Part shown: positions 38,360 through 46,949 of the stretch, one piece after another
Layout: every line of letters begins with the position of its first letter
Position numbering within the stretch: position 1 is the first letter of the stretch
DNA from: Myxococcales bacterium
Lineage (GTDB): Bacteria > Myxococcota_A > Polyangia > Polyangiales > Houyiibacteriaceae
NCBI GenBank assembly: GCA_029863605.1
Contig: JAOTVB010000013.1
Span: 1 to 64,000, forward strand
Direction: 5' to 3'
Length of the DNA stretch: 64,000 nucleotides
The notes under the pieces: model-generated
Database searches by the model: none
The model's input: only the letters and a program-made list of their open reading frames with translations
Told to the model about the DNA's origin: nothing
Translations under genes and position numbers: made by a program

Positions 38360-38405
38360 CTCTTCCGCCACCCCAGCGTGCGCGAGGTCGCGGTCGTCGG
38401 TCTGC
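38360..38405 (+). pseudogene. Fragment of AMP-binding (acyl-CoA synthetase) C-terminal domain
   Basis: CTC TTC CGC CAC CCC AGC GTG CGC GAG GTC GCG GTC GTC GGT CTG CC.. gives LFRHPSVREVAVVGL(P), the conserved ..HP.V.EAAVVG.PD region, directly abutting tRNA-Glu-like sequence. Confidence 0.6.
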
Positions 38406-38450
38406 CGTTGGGGTCACCACCATGAAGCCCGGCCTCGGTCGGGGCTTTTT
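38406..38450 (+). repeat. Displaced tRNA-Glu 3' end plus terminator-like hairpin
   Basis: CGTTGGGGTCACCAC (38406-38420) identical to 34758-34772, followed by GAAGCCCGGCCTCGGTCGGGGCTTTTT. Confidence 0.65.
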
Positions 38451-38516
38451 CATTGGACGCGGTCTCCCCGAATCGAGGGCCGAGCTCATGGGTTACCGAC
38501 GCCAACAGGTTGTGTG

Positions 38517-39113
38517 TCACTCGGTCGTGTTGATCGCGTTGATTCCGCCAGCACGCTGCAATGCGTTCTGCGGATTCGATCCCGCAGCAATCTGAAAGGT
38601 CGACTCCACACCGTCGCCGTCCAAGTCTCCACGTGCATAGAAGTTGTAGAGCGTCGGATCGTTCGGCACGTTCCCACACCCGCCGACAGCTACCCAGCCG
38701 TACGCAAAGTAGAGCGGATCTATGGGGCCAAAACCTATTTGGCGGAAATTCTGATCCTCAGCGTTCCAGTCGGCCGCGTGCTTCTCGACTCCAGGCGTCC
38801 AACTGGTTACGGCACTCGGGAAAGTGCAATGCACCAGCGAGGATGCGCTGTTCCCCGCCGTGACCAAGCCCTGGCTCGGGAGCTCCTTGGCGTAGGCCGT
38901 CGCGGCGCCTAGAAACATGGCTTTTAGTTGAGAAGGAGCCTCGCTCGTTTTGCTCTTGGTGAGGTACTTACTAAATGTGGGGATCGCGATCGCGGCCAGA
39001 ACGCCGATGATAGCCACCACAATCATGAGCTCGGGAAGAGTGAATCCCTGCGTCTTTCGGAGGGGAAGTTTCCGAACGTGAGTTTTCGATACGCTGAGGG
39101 CGTTGTTGATCAT
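38517..39113 (-). CDS. Type IV pilin-like protein
   Basis: Prepilin cleavage/N-methylation motif KTQGFTLPELMIVVAIIGVLAAIAIPTFSKYLTKSK. Confidence 0.9.
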   Translation of the reverse strand: MINNALSVSKTHVRKLPLRKTQGFTLPELMIVVAIIGVLAAIAIPTFSKYLTKSKTSEAPSQLKAMFLGAATAYAKELPSQGLVTAGNSASSLVHCTFPSAVTSWTPGVEKHAADWNAEDQNFRQIGFGPIDPLYFAYGWVAVGGCGNVPNDPTLYNFYARGDLDGDGVESTFQIAAGSNPQNALQRAGGINAINTTE

Positions 39114-39471
39114 GGTGTCCTCTCTTCTGGAGGAAATTCAGATTGTGCGCGACGGGATCTGCGATACGACGATCGATCCGCGTTCGCTGTCAAGGGGCTT
39201 CGACCCCTCTTACCGCTAGATGAACGCTCATCCAGTGGTTATGCGCACAGGTGCAATGACGGAAGACCCAGCGTAGCAGCGGGTAGGATTTGTTCCCGGG
39301 ACCAGCCTCGTCTGCTTTCCATAATGTGAGTGATCGCCTTGGGTTCGAACTGTTGCTCCACCGCGCAAGGCGTTCGTCGAGCGCGTAGCTCGCGCAACGG
39401 CTGCGGGCATCGAGCTCGGAGTTTCTCGGGCTTCCGTGGGTTCTCTTGGCAACGGTTTACAAACCAAGGGT

Positions 39472-39486
39472 TGGCACGCGGCTTGC
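39472..39486 (+). promoter_or_regulatory. Putative sigma-54 (-24/-12) promoter
   Basis: TGGCACG-CGGC-TTGC fits TGGCACG-N4-TTGC; ATG at 39502, 15 nt after TTGC. Confidence 0.6.
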
Positions 39487-39501
39487 CCTCTAAGCAAAGT
39501 C

Positions 39502-39960
39502 ATGAATACGTTTGCTCGCAATGTTGTGTGCCTTGCAGGTTTCGCCGCGATGGGCTGTCCGACTACTTGTCCTGATTCGCGGTTCTGCGAAAATTCATTC
39601 ACCGACGGTCCCCTGTGCCAGCAGTACTGTGAGAAACAAATCTGCAAGGGCGCCTCCGACGTCGCATCCGCCGGATGCAGCAACCCATTCCCGGGGGGGC
39701 TGTCCGAGTGCTTTTGCGAGTGCGTTTCTGGCGGCGGCACCTGTGATCTCGGTCGCGGGGGCGGCACTGGTGGCACGGGCGGAGCTGGTGGGCTGGGCGG
39801 CAATGGCGGAAATAGCTGCGCCGACGTCACCCCCGGAAACGGAGAGTTCGGCCAACCGTGCCGGAACGACGGAGACTGCAACGACGGGTTGCCGTGCTGC
39901 ACCTCCACCGAGGTCTCCGAAGCCTGCGGCGTCGAGGTGGGCTTGTGCGAATGCATCTAG
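39502..39960 (+). CDS. Secreted Cys-rich lipoprotein with Gly-rich linker
   Basis: MNTFARNVVCLAGFAAMGC lipobox-like start; many Cys (CPDSRFCENSFTDGPLCQQYCEKQIC...); GGGTGGTGGAGGLGGNGG; C-terminal CRNDGDCNDGLPCC...CECI. Confidence 0.65.
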   Translation: MNTFARNVVCLAGFAAMGCPTTCPDSRFCENSFTDGPLCQQYCEKQICKGASDVASAGCSNPFPGGLSECFCECVSGGGTCDLGRGGGTGGTGGAGGLGGNGGNSCADVTPGNGEFGQPCRNDGDCNDGLPCCTSTEVSEACGVEVGLCECI

Positions 39961-40033
39961 TGGCCACGGGCGCGCCGACCCGTCAGCCAGATTGACGCTA
40001 GCGCGGGTTCGCTGCGATGAAGTTCCTCCGAAG

Positions 40034-42052
40034 CTAACGCCGACGCGCGCGTCGCCTGAGCGATAGAGCCAACGCGCAACACAGCAGGGCGAGCCACGTT
40101 GTTGGCGTCCGGGACGCTGCGGCGCTGCCGACGGCGCATCCACCACCGCCATCGCCCGTGTCGGTTCCACCCATCCCGCCTGCTCCACCGGCGCCACCCA
40201 TGCCGCCAGCGCCGCCGGTCCCCGGTTCGTCCGGACACGGCGGTAGTCCTACTTGGAGTAATGAAAAGGACGTCGTGAAGACGTTGTCCGCGAAGCAGTT
40301 GTTGTGGTCGGGGAGTGTGAGCAACGTGAGGTCCGCTGCGAAATCGTCGAAGTCGCTGGGGTCCGGGTTCGTTCCATTGTTCACGAGGGTATTCCCCACG
40401 ATGCGATTATTCTCGGCTGTCGCGTCCGCTTTGAATTCGGGCGAAACTGGTGGCGGATCCTCGGGGGTGGGAGGGGGAGCATCGCAGTCAAACGCGGTAC
40501 CCGCAAGGGCGAGGCAATAATCGATGATCCCAATCCCAACGAAGTCGTTATCCTCGACCAGATTCCCCGAAATCAGTGAGTCGTCCACGCCCACGTAGAG
40601 GATACCGATTCCCCTCGGGATGGAGCCGAGGATAGAGCCCGGCGACGCGGTATTGATCTTGTTGTTGTTGTTGAATTCGTTGTCCACGAGGTCGATGCGC
40701 TTGGCGCTACCTCGGTTGTCGAAAATGTCCGGCAGAAGCAGGATGGCGGCACCAACCGTGTTGTTTTGGGACACGTTCCCCATGACGAGGACGTCGTCGC
40801 TGTTCGAGACCTCGATACCGTTGACGCTGTTTTCGACCACGTTGTCGAGCACATCGACGCTCTCGGAAGTCTCGACCCAGAGTGCGCTATCCTTGTCCGA
40901 ACCCGTGGAGTAGCTGTTGAGGATGCTGCCCCTCCTCGATAGGGTGGGGAAGATTCCGTAATTCCGGTTGTTGATCGATTCGACATCGATGAACTCGAAG
41001 CCGTCGACGTGCTCGGTGAAGAGCCCGTTGTTCTCGAAGCCTTCGATCGTGATGCCCTGGATCGTGATGTCGAAAAGCCAGGGATCGTCCTGCTTGGGGA
41101 TGACCTTCGGCACGTCGGGATGCAGAGGGAAGGGTGGTGCCATAGACGTGTGACAGCCCATGCAGTCGGTTCGCTCGACCTCTCTCCCCTTGGGCTGCGC
41201 CTCTTGCGAAACCTCCAGCGGCACAATGACGATGCCATTGGTTTGCGTGCCGGTGCTCCTCACGATCACGCGCTCCTCGTCCGGACTCTTCGGCCCAGCT
41301 GCCGCGGTGCTCAGCCCGATCAGCTGGATTCCGTTCTTGGTGACGTTGAGCCCGTTGCCCGGGTTACAGGGTTCTTCGTAGACGCCAGGCTCGATGTTGA
41401 TCTGGGTGCCCTCTTCGGCCAGATCGATGGCCTCCTGGATCGACTGGCCCTGCTTGACGAGGATGCCGTCCCCGAACGGTTCGAAGGGACCCGTCGCGGG
41501 GAGCGGGCATCCGGTGCCCCCAGCGCCGCCCATGCCACCCATGCCGCCGGCGCCGCCAGCACCGGTCGGATCGTACGGCTCGAGACCGGGAGCCGGTGGT
41601 TGGTTGAGATCGGTACTGCTTTCAGTATAGACGGTGTTCGTGTCTGCTGCGGTCCAACCCGGCTGGGTGTCCATCATGATCTCGTTGATATTGGAGAAGG
41701 ATCCGGGGTCCATGTCGGAGTCTAGTCCTTCGATGCAGACGAAGATCTCATCGAGGCTCACCGAGCCGTCTGGCGCGGATCCGTCCGCCCCGTCGCAGGC
41801 CAGGTCGCCTATTGCCGTCCTGATATCCCAACCGTATCCGTTCCAGGAGGGAGCTTGGGAATCGCGGTGGCATAGCTGACAGTCCGCGTCACTCGGCGTG
41901 AGGCCGTAGAGGTCGACCCATGCGTTTCGTATCACCGTGTTCGCATTCGCTGGGTCCCCGGTGACAAAGAACACAACAAGTGCCGCGCCCAGGACGAGCA
42001 AGCAAAACGTTCGTAGCCTTGCGTAAACAGATATGCGCATGATCAACTCCAA
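40034..42052 (-). CDS. Secreted right-handed beta-helix protein with CXXCH motifs and MYXO-CTERM-like anchor
   Basis: Signal peptide; DADCQLCHRD and DCMGCHTS; NGIQLIGLSTAA, NSVNGIEVSNSDDVLVMGNVSQNNTVGAAILL, VEDNDFVGIGIIDY beta-helix repeats; GGAGGMGG linkers; C-term GGGGCAVGSAAASRTPTTWLALLCCALALSLRRRARRR. Confidence 0.8.
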   Translation of the reverse strand: MELIMRISVYARLRTFCLLVLGAALVVFFVTGDPANANTVIRNAWVDLYGLTPSDADCQLCHRDSQAPSWNGYGWDIRTAIGDLACDGADGSAPDGSVSLDEIFVCIEGLDSDMDPGSFSNINEIMMDTQPGWTAADTNTVYTESSTDLNQPPAPGLEPYDPTGAGGAGGMGGMGGAGGTGCPLPATGPFEPFGDGILVKQGQSIQEAIDLAEEGTQINIEPGVYEEPCNPGNGLNVTKNGIQLIGLSTAAAGPKSPDEERVIVRSTGTQTNGIVIVPLEVSQEAQPKGREVERTDCMGCHTSMAPPFPLHPDVPKVIPKQDDPWLFDITIQGITIEGFENNGLFTEHVDGFEFIDVESINNRNYGIFPTLSRRGSILNSYSTGSDKDSALWVETSESVDVLDNVVENSVNGIEVSNSDDVLVMGNVSQNNTVGAAILLLPDIFDNRGSAKRIDLVDNEFNNNNKINTASPGSILGSIPRGIGILYVGVDDSLISGNLVEDNDFVGIGIIDYCLALAGTAFDCDAPPPTPEDPPPVSPEFKADATAENNRIVGNTLVNNGTNPDPSDFDDFAADLTLLTLPDHNNCFADNVFTTSFSLLQVGLPPCPDEPGTGGAGGMGGAGGAGGMGGTDTGDGGGGCAVGSAAASRTPTTWLALLCCALALSLRRRARRR

Positions 42053-42219
42053 CGCGCAGGGGGCAGGGGATGGCGTGACGACGACCTAACTGTGCGAACG
42101 CATCGAATACCACGATGTCGTTGATAAAATCAATGGCCAGTTGCGGATGAGCACGCCGCGGCGCAGTGCTCAAACATTGCTTTCCATTCGCCGCGCTTGC
42201 GCGCAGCATTTGCGCGGTT

Positions 42220-43311
42220 CTAGCTGTTGAGCCGACTTTCTCGGGGGGAAAGGGCGTTTGAACGCACTGCGGCGACGGCAACGACTTGTTTGCCGGGCAG
42301 AGCGCCGCCGCTTGCTAGAGCCTCAACGGCTGCGGGCACTTCGTCGAGCTTCCACACTGCGGCGATGTGGGGTTTGATGTGGCCGTCGGCCAGCATTGCG
42401 AGCAGGGCGGCGAGATCGTCGCGGTACCAGTCCGGATGGCGCCGAGCGAGCTCTTGGATGCTGTAAAGGGACGTCCGCTTACCGCGAGGGCGAAGGTTTT
42501 GGGCGAACACGGCAGCGGTATTGGCCACCGTTCTCGCGCTCTTGCGAAGATCGCGGGCCCCGCCTGACAGCAGCGTGACCATCCCGAACCACACCAGCCG
42601 GCCCCCGGGGCGAACCGCTCGTAGCGATTCCCGAGCGGTCGCGCCAATCCCGTCAAAAGCGGCATCGACGCCCTGACCGTCGGTGAGCTCGTGGCACCGG
42701 TCGACCACGTCTTCACGCTCGAAGTCGATCAGGATGCCGCCCTCGGATTCAATGTGGGACCGTTTCTTTTCCCGATCGGTGCCGAGGACCTGTACCCCCA
42801 TCGGTCGGGCGAGCTGCATCAGCGCCGTGCCCACACCCCCACCAGCGCCCTGGATCAGCACGGTGTTGCTCCGGCGCACCGACGTCGACCGGGTCAGCAT
42901 CTGATAGGCGACGATGTAGTCCATCACCAGGCACACCGCGGCCGTTGACTCGAGCGCCGGTGGGACGGGAACGACCAGGGAACCAGGCACGACGGCATGC
43001 TCGGCCCAACCGCCCACGATCGACAGGGCTGCCACTCGATCACCAACCGCAACGTTGCGAATCTCCGACCCGACCGACTCGACCTCGCCCACAACATCCC
43101 AACCCGGCACAAACGGTGCACGACGGCGCTCTGGGTGCAGTCCCTGGCACATGAGCAGATCCGCGTAGCTGATCCCCGCAGCCTCTACCCGTACACGAAC
43201 CTCTCCCGGCTCTGGCGCAGCGATGTCGAACGCCCGCACCTTCAGGACCTCCGGCCCGCCGTGACGCGTCGCGACCACTGCGGTGCTCAACAGCGATCCC
43301 GTCCGAACCAT
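42220..43311 (-). CDS. Zinc-type alcohol dehydrogenase / quinone oxidoreductase
   Basis: EVRVRVEAAGISYADLLMCQGLHPERRRAPFVPGWDVVGEVESVG, VLIQGAGGGVGTALMQLARPMG. Confidence 0.9.
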   Translation of the reverse strand: MVRTGSLLSTAVVATRHGGPEVLKVRAFDIAAPEPGEVRVRVEAAGISYADLLMCQGLHPERRRAPFVPGWDVVGEVESVGSEIRNVAVGDRVAALSIVGGWAEHAVVPGSLVVPVPPALESTAAVCLVMDYIVAYQMLTRSTSVRRSNTVLIQGAGGGVGTALMQLARPMGVQVLGTDREKKRSHIESEGGILIDFEREDVVDRCHELTDGQGVDAAFDGIGATARESLRAVRPGGRLVWFGMVTLLSGGARDLRKSARTVANTAAVFAQNLRPRGKRTSLYSIQELARRHPDWYRDDLAALLAMLADGHIKPHIAAVWKLDEVPAAVEALASGGALPGKQVVAVAAVRSNALSPRESRLNS

Positions 43312-43410
43312 GAGTCCAGTTTACCGGGATCTGAGTACCAATGGAAATGCGCCCCGACCGCGCCGGAGCGGCAACGTAGGGGGGTTGACCGATCGCTGAC
43401 GTTGCGCGTA

Positions 43411-43860
43411 ATGGGAGGCAACATCATGACTCCCACACGAGCACGCCAACCGTTAACGGCCACGAGAGGTCGCGTGCTCACGGTGTTGCTTGGCCACGCC
43501 TTCGTCGGATGGGGGCTCTGCGACCTGACGATGGTGGTCGGGATGGCCGTGGCGTCGCTGGAGACCGCACTGGTGGTGCACGCCATCGGAGCCCCGATCT
43601 TCTTCGCTGTCGTGTCCTGGAACTATTTCAAGCGGTTTGGCTACACCACTCCGTTGCAGACCGCCATAGCCTTCGTGTCCTTTGTGATCGTGGTAGATTT
43701 CTTCCTGGTGGCGCTGGTTATCGAGCGCAGCTTGGAGATGTTTACCAGCCCGCTCGGGACCTGGATCCCCTTCATCCTCATCTTCGGGTCCACGTACCTG
43801 ACGGGTCGCGAGTTGGAGCGCCGCCGCGGGCCTGCCGCAGAACATCCGCGAGATCGGTAA
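43411..43860 (+). CDS. Small multi-pass membrane protein
   Basis: Four hydrophobic segments; MGGNIMTPTRARQPLTATRGRVLTVLLGHAFVGWGLCDLTMVVGMAVASLETALVVHAIGAPIFF...; start 43411 or 43426. Confidence 0.6.
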   Translation: MGGNIMTPTRARQPLTATRGRVLTVLLGHAFVGWGLCDLTMVVGMAVASLETALVVHAIGAPIFFAVVSWNYFKRFGYTTPLQTAIAFVSFVIVVDFFLVALVIERSLEMFTSPLGTWIPFILIFGSTYLTGRELERRRGPAAEHPRDR

Positions 43861-43866
43861 AGGGCA

Positions 43867-43995
43867 CTATTTCAGAACATGGATGCCCTCCTTGTCCGCC
43901 TTCTTGAGGGCCTTCTCTGCCTTCTTTGCCTTCTTCTCTTTTTGAGTGAGCTTCGGCTTGTTTGTCGTTGGTGTTCTCTTCTGACCTTTGCCCAT
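43867..43995 (-). CDS. Small Lys-rich protein (42 aa)
   Basis: MGKGQKRTPTTNKPKLTQKEKKAKKAEKALKKADKEGIHVLK; internal ATG of a 61-codon ORF. Confidence 0.5.
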   Translation of the reverse strand: MGKGQKRTPTTNKPKLTQKEKKAKKAEKALKKADKEGIHVLK

Positions 43996-44053
43996 GGAGG
44001 TGCCTCCGATTTTCGGTTGTGGCCCAGCAACGGCTAGGGCCCCGAGTTGCACT

Positions 44054-44734
44054 ATGCATCCTCGTGTTGAGCGGCGTTGGCAAGCCGACGGGGTGGCGTC
44101 ATCCCAGCCCCTGAATCATGCTCCCCCCGTGCCGGGCCGCCTCCTGCCGCGACAGTTTTATTCTCGCGATGCGTTGGAGGTCGCTCGGGATTTGCTTGGG
44201 CAGGAGATTTGGCACGGGAACGTCGGGCTTCGGATCACCGAGGTGGAGGCGTACCGGCATCCCGACGACAGCGCGAACCACTGTCACCTCGGCCGCACCC
44301 CGAGGAATGCGCCGATGTGGGGTCCGCCGGGGCATGCCTATGTGTATCTGTGTTACGGCATCCACCACTTGCTCAACCTCGTGACCAATCGGGACGGGGA
44401 GGGCGCTGCGGTGTTGATTCGATCTTGTGAGCCGATCTCCGGTCATCGCGCGATTCGACGCCGCCGCGGTGGGAAGGAGGGTCCGGTGCTGCTGACGGGC
44501 CCTGGGAAGATCGGCCAGGCGTTGGGGCTCGACGCTTCGTTCTGTGGTCACCCGCTCTATCGACGTGGTGGGCTCGAGGTCCGCGAAGGCTCGCGAGCAT
44601 CCGAGATCGCGATCGGCTCTCGGATCGGCATCGGATACGCTGAGCCCGAGCACCAAGAAGCCGAATGGCGATTGGCGATCGCCGGGTCTTCCTGGGTGAG
44701 CCACGCGAACGCCTTGAGAGCGGTGCATCCATGA
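44054..44734 (+). CDS. DNA-3-methyladenine glycosylase (AAG/MPG family)
   Basis: LPRQFYSRDALEVARDLLGQEIW, ITEVEAYRHPDDSANHCHLGRTPRNAPMWGPPGHAYVYLCYGIHHLLNLVT; the exact start is uncertain. Confidence 0.93.
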   Translation: MHPRVERRWQADGVASSQPLNHAPPVPGRLLPRQFYSRDALEVARDLLGQEIWHGNVGLRITEVEAYRHPDDSANHCHLGRTPRNAPMWGPPGHAYVYLCYGIHHLLNLVTNRDGEGAAVLIRSCEPISGHRAIRRRRGGKEGPVLLTGPGKIGQALGLDASFCGHPLYRRGGLEVREGSRASEIAIGSRIGIGYAEPEHQEAEWRLAIAGSSWVSHANALRAVHP

Positions 44735-45132
44735 CCGCGCTTGCGACGAGCTCGAGCGCCGAAACCCGAGGGGTCTTGGTCGAAGTGCAGAGCTACTACC
44801 TCGAAGAGCAATCGCATCCGGCTTCGCGGCGTTTCGTCTTTGCCTACACGATCACGATCACCAACAACGGCAACGAGGCCGTCCAGCTACGGTCGCGCCG
44901 CTGGATCATCGCGGACGGTCTCGGGGATGTCGAAGAGGTGGAGGGGCCCGGGGTGGTCGGGGAGCAGCCGGTGCTTCGCCACGGAGAGAGCTTTCGATAC
45001 ACCAGCGGCGCCATCCTCACGACCGAGCGCGGCACGATGAAAGGCACCTACCAAATGCACTTCCCCGAAGGCGGCCAGTTCGACGTCGAGATCGCAGAGT
45101 TTCTGTTGGAGAGGCCTTACTCCCTGAACTAG
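44731..45132 (+). CDS. apaG: ApaG protein
   Basis: VEVQSYYLEEQSHPASRRFVFAYTITITNNGNEAVQLRSRRWIIADG...VEGPGVVGEQPVLRHGESFRYTSGA...GTMKGTYQM. Confidence 0.95.
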   Translation: MTALATSSSAETRGVLVEVQSYYLEEQSHPASRRFVFAYTITITNNGNEAVQLRSRRWIIADGLGDVEEVEGPGVVGEQPVLRHGESFRYTSGAILTTERGTMKGTYQMHFPEGGQFDVEIAEFLLERPYSLN

Positions 45133-45152
45133 AAAACGGGACTGTCCCCGTC

Positions 45153-45653
45153 TTAGTTGCGGCCGTCCCAGGCCGCCTTGATCGCTTTGTAGGTCTCGAT
45201 GCCGCTCGCGGTGAGATCTAGGGCGCCGGCGCCCACCAACCGTTGATGCACCTGCTTCGGGTCTTTGTCCCAACCCTCAGGCACGTCGAGCTTCACATTG
45301 ACGGGCACGCCGCCGAGAAGGCCTTGCTCTTCCATCGTCCACAGGGCTTCCGCGGCGAGAAACTGACCGGCGATTTTTCTGAGCTCGGGGCCTAGATGGC
45401 TTGCCAGAGGAAACACGTCGTAGAGCCCGATCTCATCGGCTGACACCGCTAGCGGTTGTCGCAAGGCCTTGAACACCGGAGCTGCGATCGGCAGCTCGAC
45501 CAAGTCGAGCCCGGCAATCTCTTGGCCTTGGGTGGCCATCAGCGACCGCTCGAGGGCGTCGCCGTGGCTGCGGGTAATCGCAGCGGGGCGCGCAGAACCG
45601 TCCAAAAGGACGGTGAGCACCAGGTAGGGGCGTGGGTCTCGCTCTTCCATCAT
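45153..45653 (-). CDS. Hypothetical protein
   Basis: Coherent 166-aa ORF, convergent with apaG. Confidence 0.6.
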   Translation of the reverse strand: MMEERDPRPYLVLTVLLDGSARPAAITRSHGDALERSLMATQGQEIAGLDLVELPIAAPVFKALRQPLAVSADEIGLYDVFPLASHLGPELRKIAGQFLAAEALWTMEEQGLLGGVPVNVKLDVPEGWDKDPKQVHQRLVGAGALDLTASGIETYKAIKAAWDGRN

Positions 45654-45746
45654 TTTCGGAGCGACTAGTTAGCGCATTTGGCACCGGTTGGGTAGTGCTC
45701 GTCGCCTTGACGGGGCGTACTGCCTTCGTTAGCTGGACCCGCCCCG

Positions 45747-46346
45747 ATGCGTATCGAGGTTCATCCGACCCACCCACAGGCGCGACACATCAAGCGGGCG
45801 GCGGAGGTCCTCCGTCGCGGCGGCGTCATCGTGTACCCGACAGGAACGGTCTACGGCCTCGGCTGTGACATTCACCAAAAGCGGGCTGTCGAGCGCATCT
45901 ATCAGATTCGGCAGCTCAAAAAGGATCACCCGTTGAGCTTCGTCTGCCCGGATCTCAGTAAGATCGCCCGTTATGCCCACGTCGACGACTTCGCTTATCG
46001 CACCATGAAGCGCCTCATTCCAGGGCCGTATACGTTCGTCCTTCGCGCGACCCGGGAGGTTCCCAAGATCCTCCTTCGAAAACAGAAGACCGTGGGCATT
46101 CGCGTCCCGGACCATCCGGTGGCGCAGGCCCTTTTGCAAGAGCTCGGAAGCCCGATCGTCTCTACGTCGGCGATGATCGGCGACGAGATCCTGAACGACC
46201 CGGACGAGCTTCATGCGCGATTCCCTCGAGTCGATGCCTTCGTCGATGCCGGGTGGGGCGGGATCGAGCCTTCGACGATCATCGATCTCACTGGCGACGA
46301 AGCGGTCGTACTGCGCCAAGGCGCCGGCCCGATCGAAATCCTCTAG
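45747..46346 (+). CDS. L-threonylcarbamoyladenylate synthase (Sua5/YciO/YrdC family)
   Basis: GGVIVYPTGTVYGLGCDIHQKRAVERIYQIRQLKKDHPLSFVCPDLSKIARYA, RVPDHPVAQALLQELGSPIVSTSA. Confidence 0.93.
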   Translation: MRIEVHPTHPQARHIKRAAEVLRRGGVIVYPTGTVYGLGCDIHQKRAVERIYQIRQLKKDHPLSFVCPDLSKIARYAHVDDFAYRTMKRLIPGPYTFVLRATREVPKILLRKQKTVGIRVPDHPVAQALLQELGSPIVSTSAMIGDEILNDPDELHARFPRVDAFVDAGWGGIEPSTIIDLTGDEAVVLRQGAGPIEIL

Positions 46347-46382
46347 GCGGTGAAACCCCGTGGCCGATGCAAAGCGTCGGTC

Positions 46383-46937
46383 TTACGGGGACCGCACCGG
46401 CGCGCCGCGCGCTTCGGAGATGATGCTTCGAAGGAGCGCCGTCCACTCTCGGTAGCGAGGCGCTCGGCTCATCTGCTCGACCAAACGTTCGGCGGTCCAT
46501 TCGTCACGGCCTTGGTACTGGGTCACCGCCGCCCAATTGGAGAGATGTTGGTCCCATTGCTCCGCGGTCCAAGAACCGACTTCTCCCGATCGAAAGATGA
46601 ACAAATGGTCGTCGGCCAGGTCCGCACCAGCCACCCAGAGGCCGGTATCCGTGATGAACGGCCCGAGCGATCGAATCACGAGCTGGCGCTCCGCCGCCCT
46701 TCCGAGCGGTTCGAGCGCGCGGTCGAACTGCTCCCAGCTGCGGGTGAGGGTGCGCACTCGCTCTTCGGAGATCGGCATGTGTGGTTTGAATGCCCCCGGC
46801 GCAACACGCGCGTCGTGATCGTCATGGATGCGGATGCCGTGTTGTTCTTCAGCAGCGCGATAGGCTTGTAGGGCCTCGTCTCTCGAGACCTCACCGTCGA
46901 TGCACGCCAGAAGCGAAGTGATCAGAGGACGGGTCAC
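46383..46937 (-). CDS. Hypothetical protein
   Basis: 184-aa ORF directly downstream of coaBC on the same strand; no family recognised. Confidence 0.55.
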   Translation of the reverse strand: MTRPLITSLLACIDGEVSRDEALQAYRAAEEQHGIRIHDDHDARVAPGAFKPHMPISEERVRTLTRSWEQFDRALEPLGRAAERQLVIRSLGPFITDTGLWVAGADLADDHLFIFRSGEVGSWTAEQWDQHLSNWAAVTQYQGRDEWTAERLVEQMSRAPRYREWTALLRSIISEARGAPVRSP

Positions 46938-46949
46938 AGCCGGCTCGTT

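Noticed and set aside
34697-38450. Prophage or complete integrative element
   Set aside because: No integrase, capsid, replication or mobilisation genes found; only boundary-like repeats are visible.
45136-45155. GGGACTGTCCCCGT palindrome between apaG and the convergent gene
   Set aside because: Most likely an ordinary bidirectional terminator or common intergenic palindrome.
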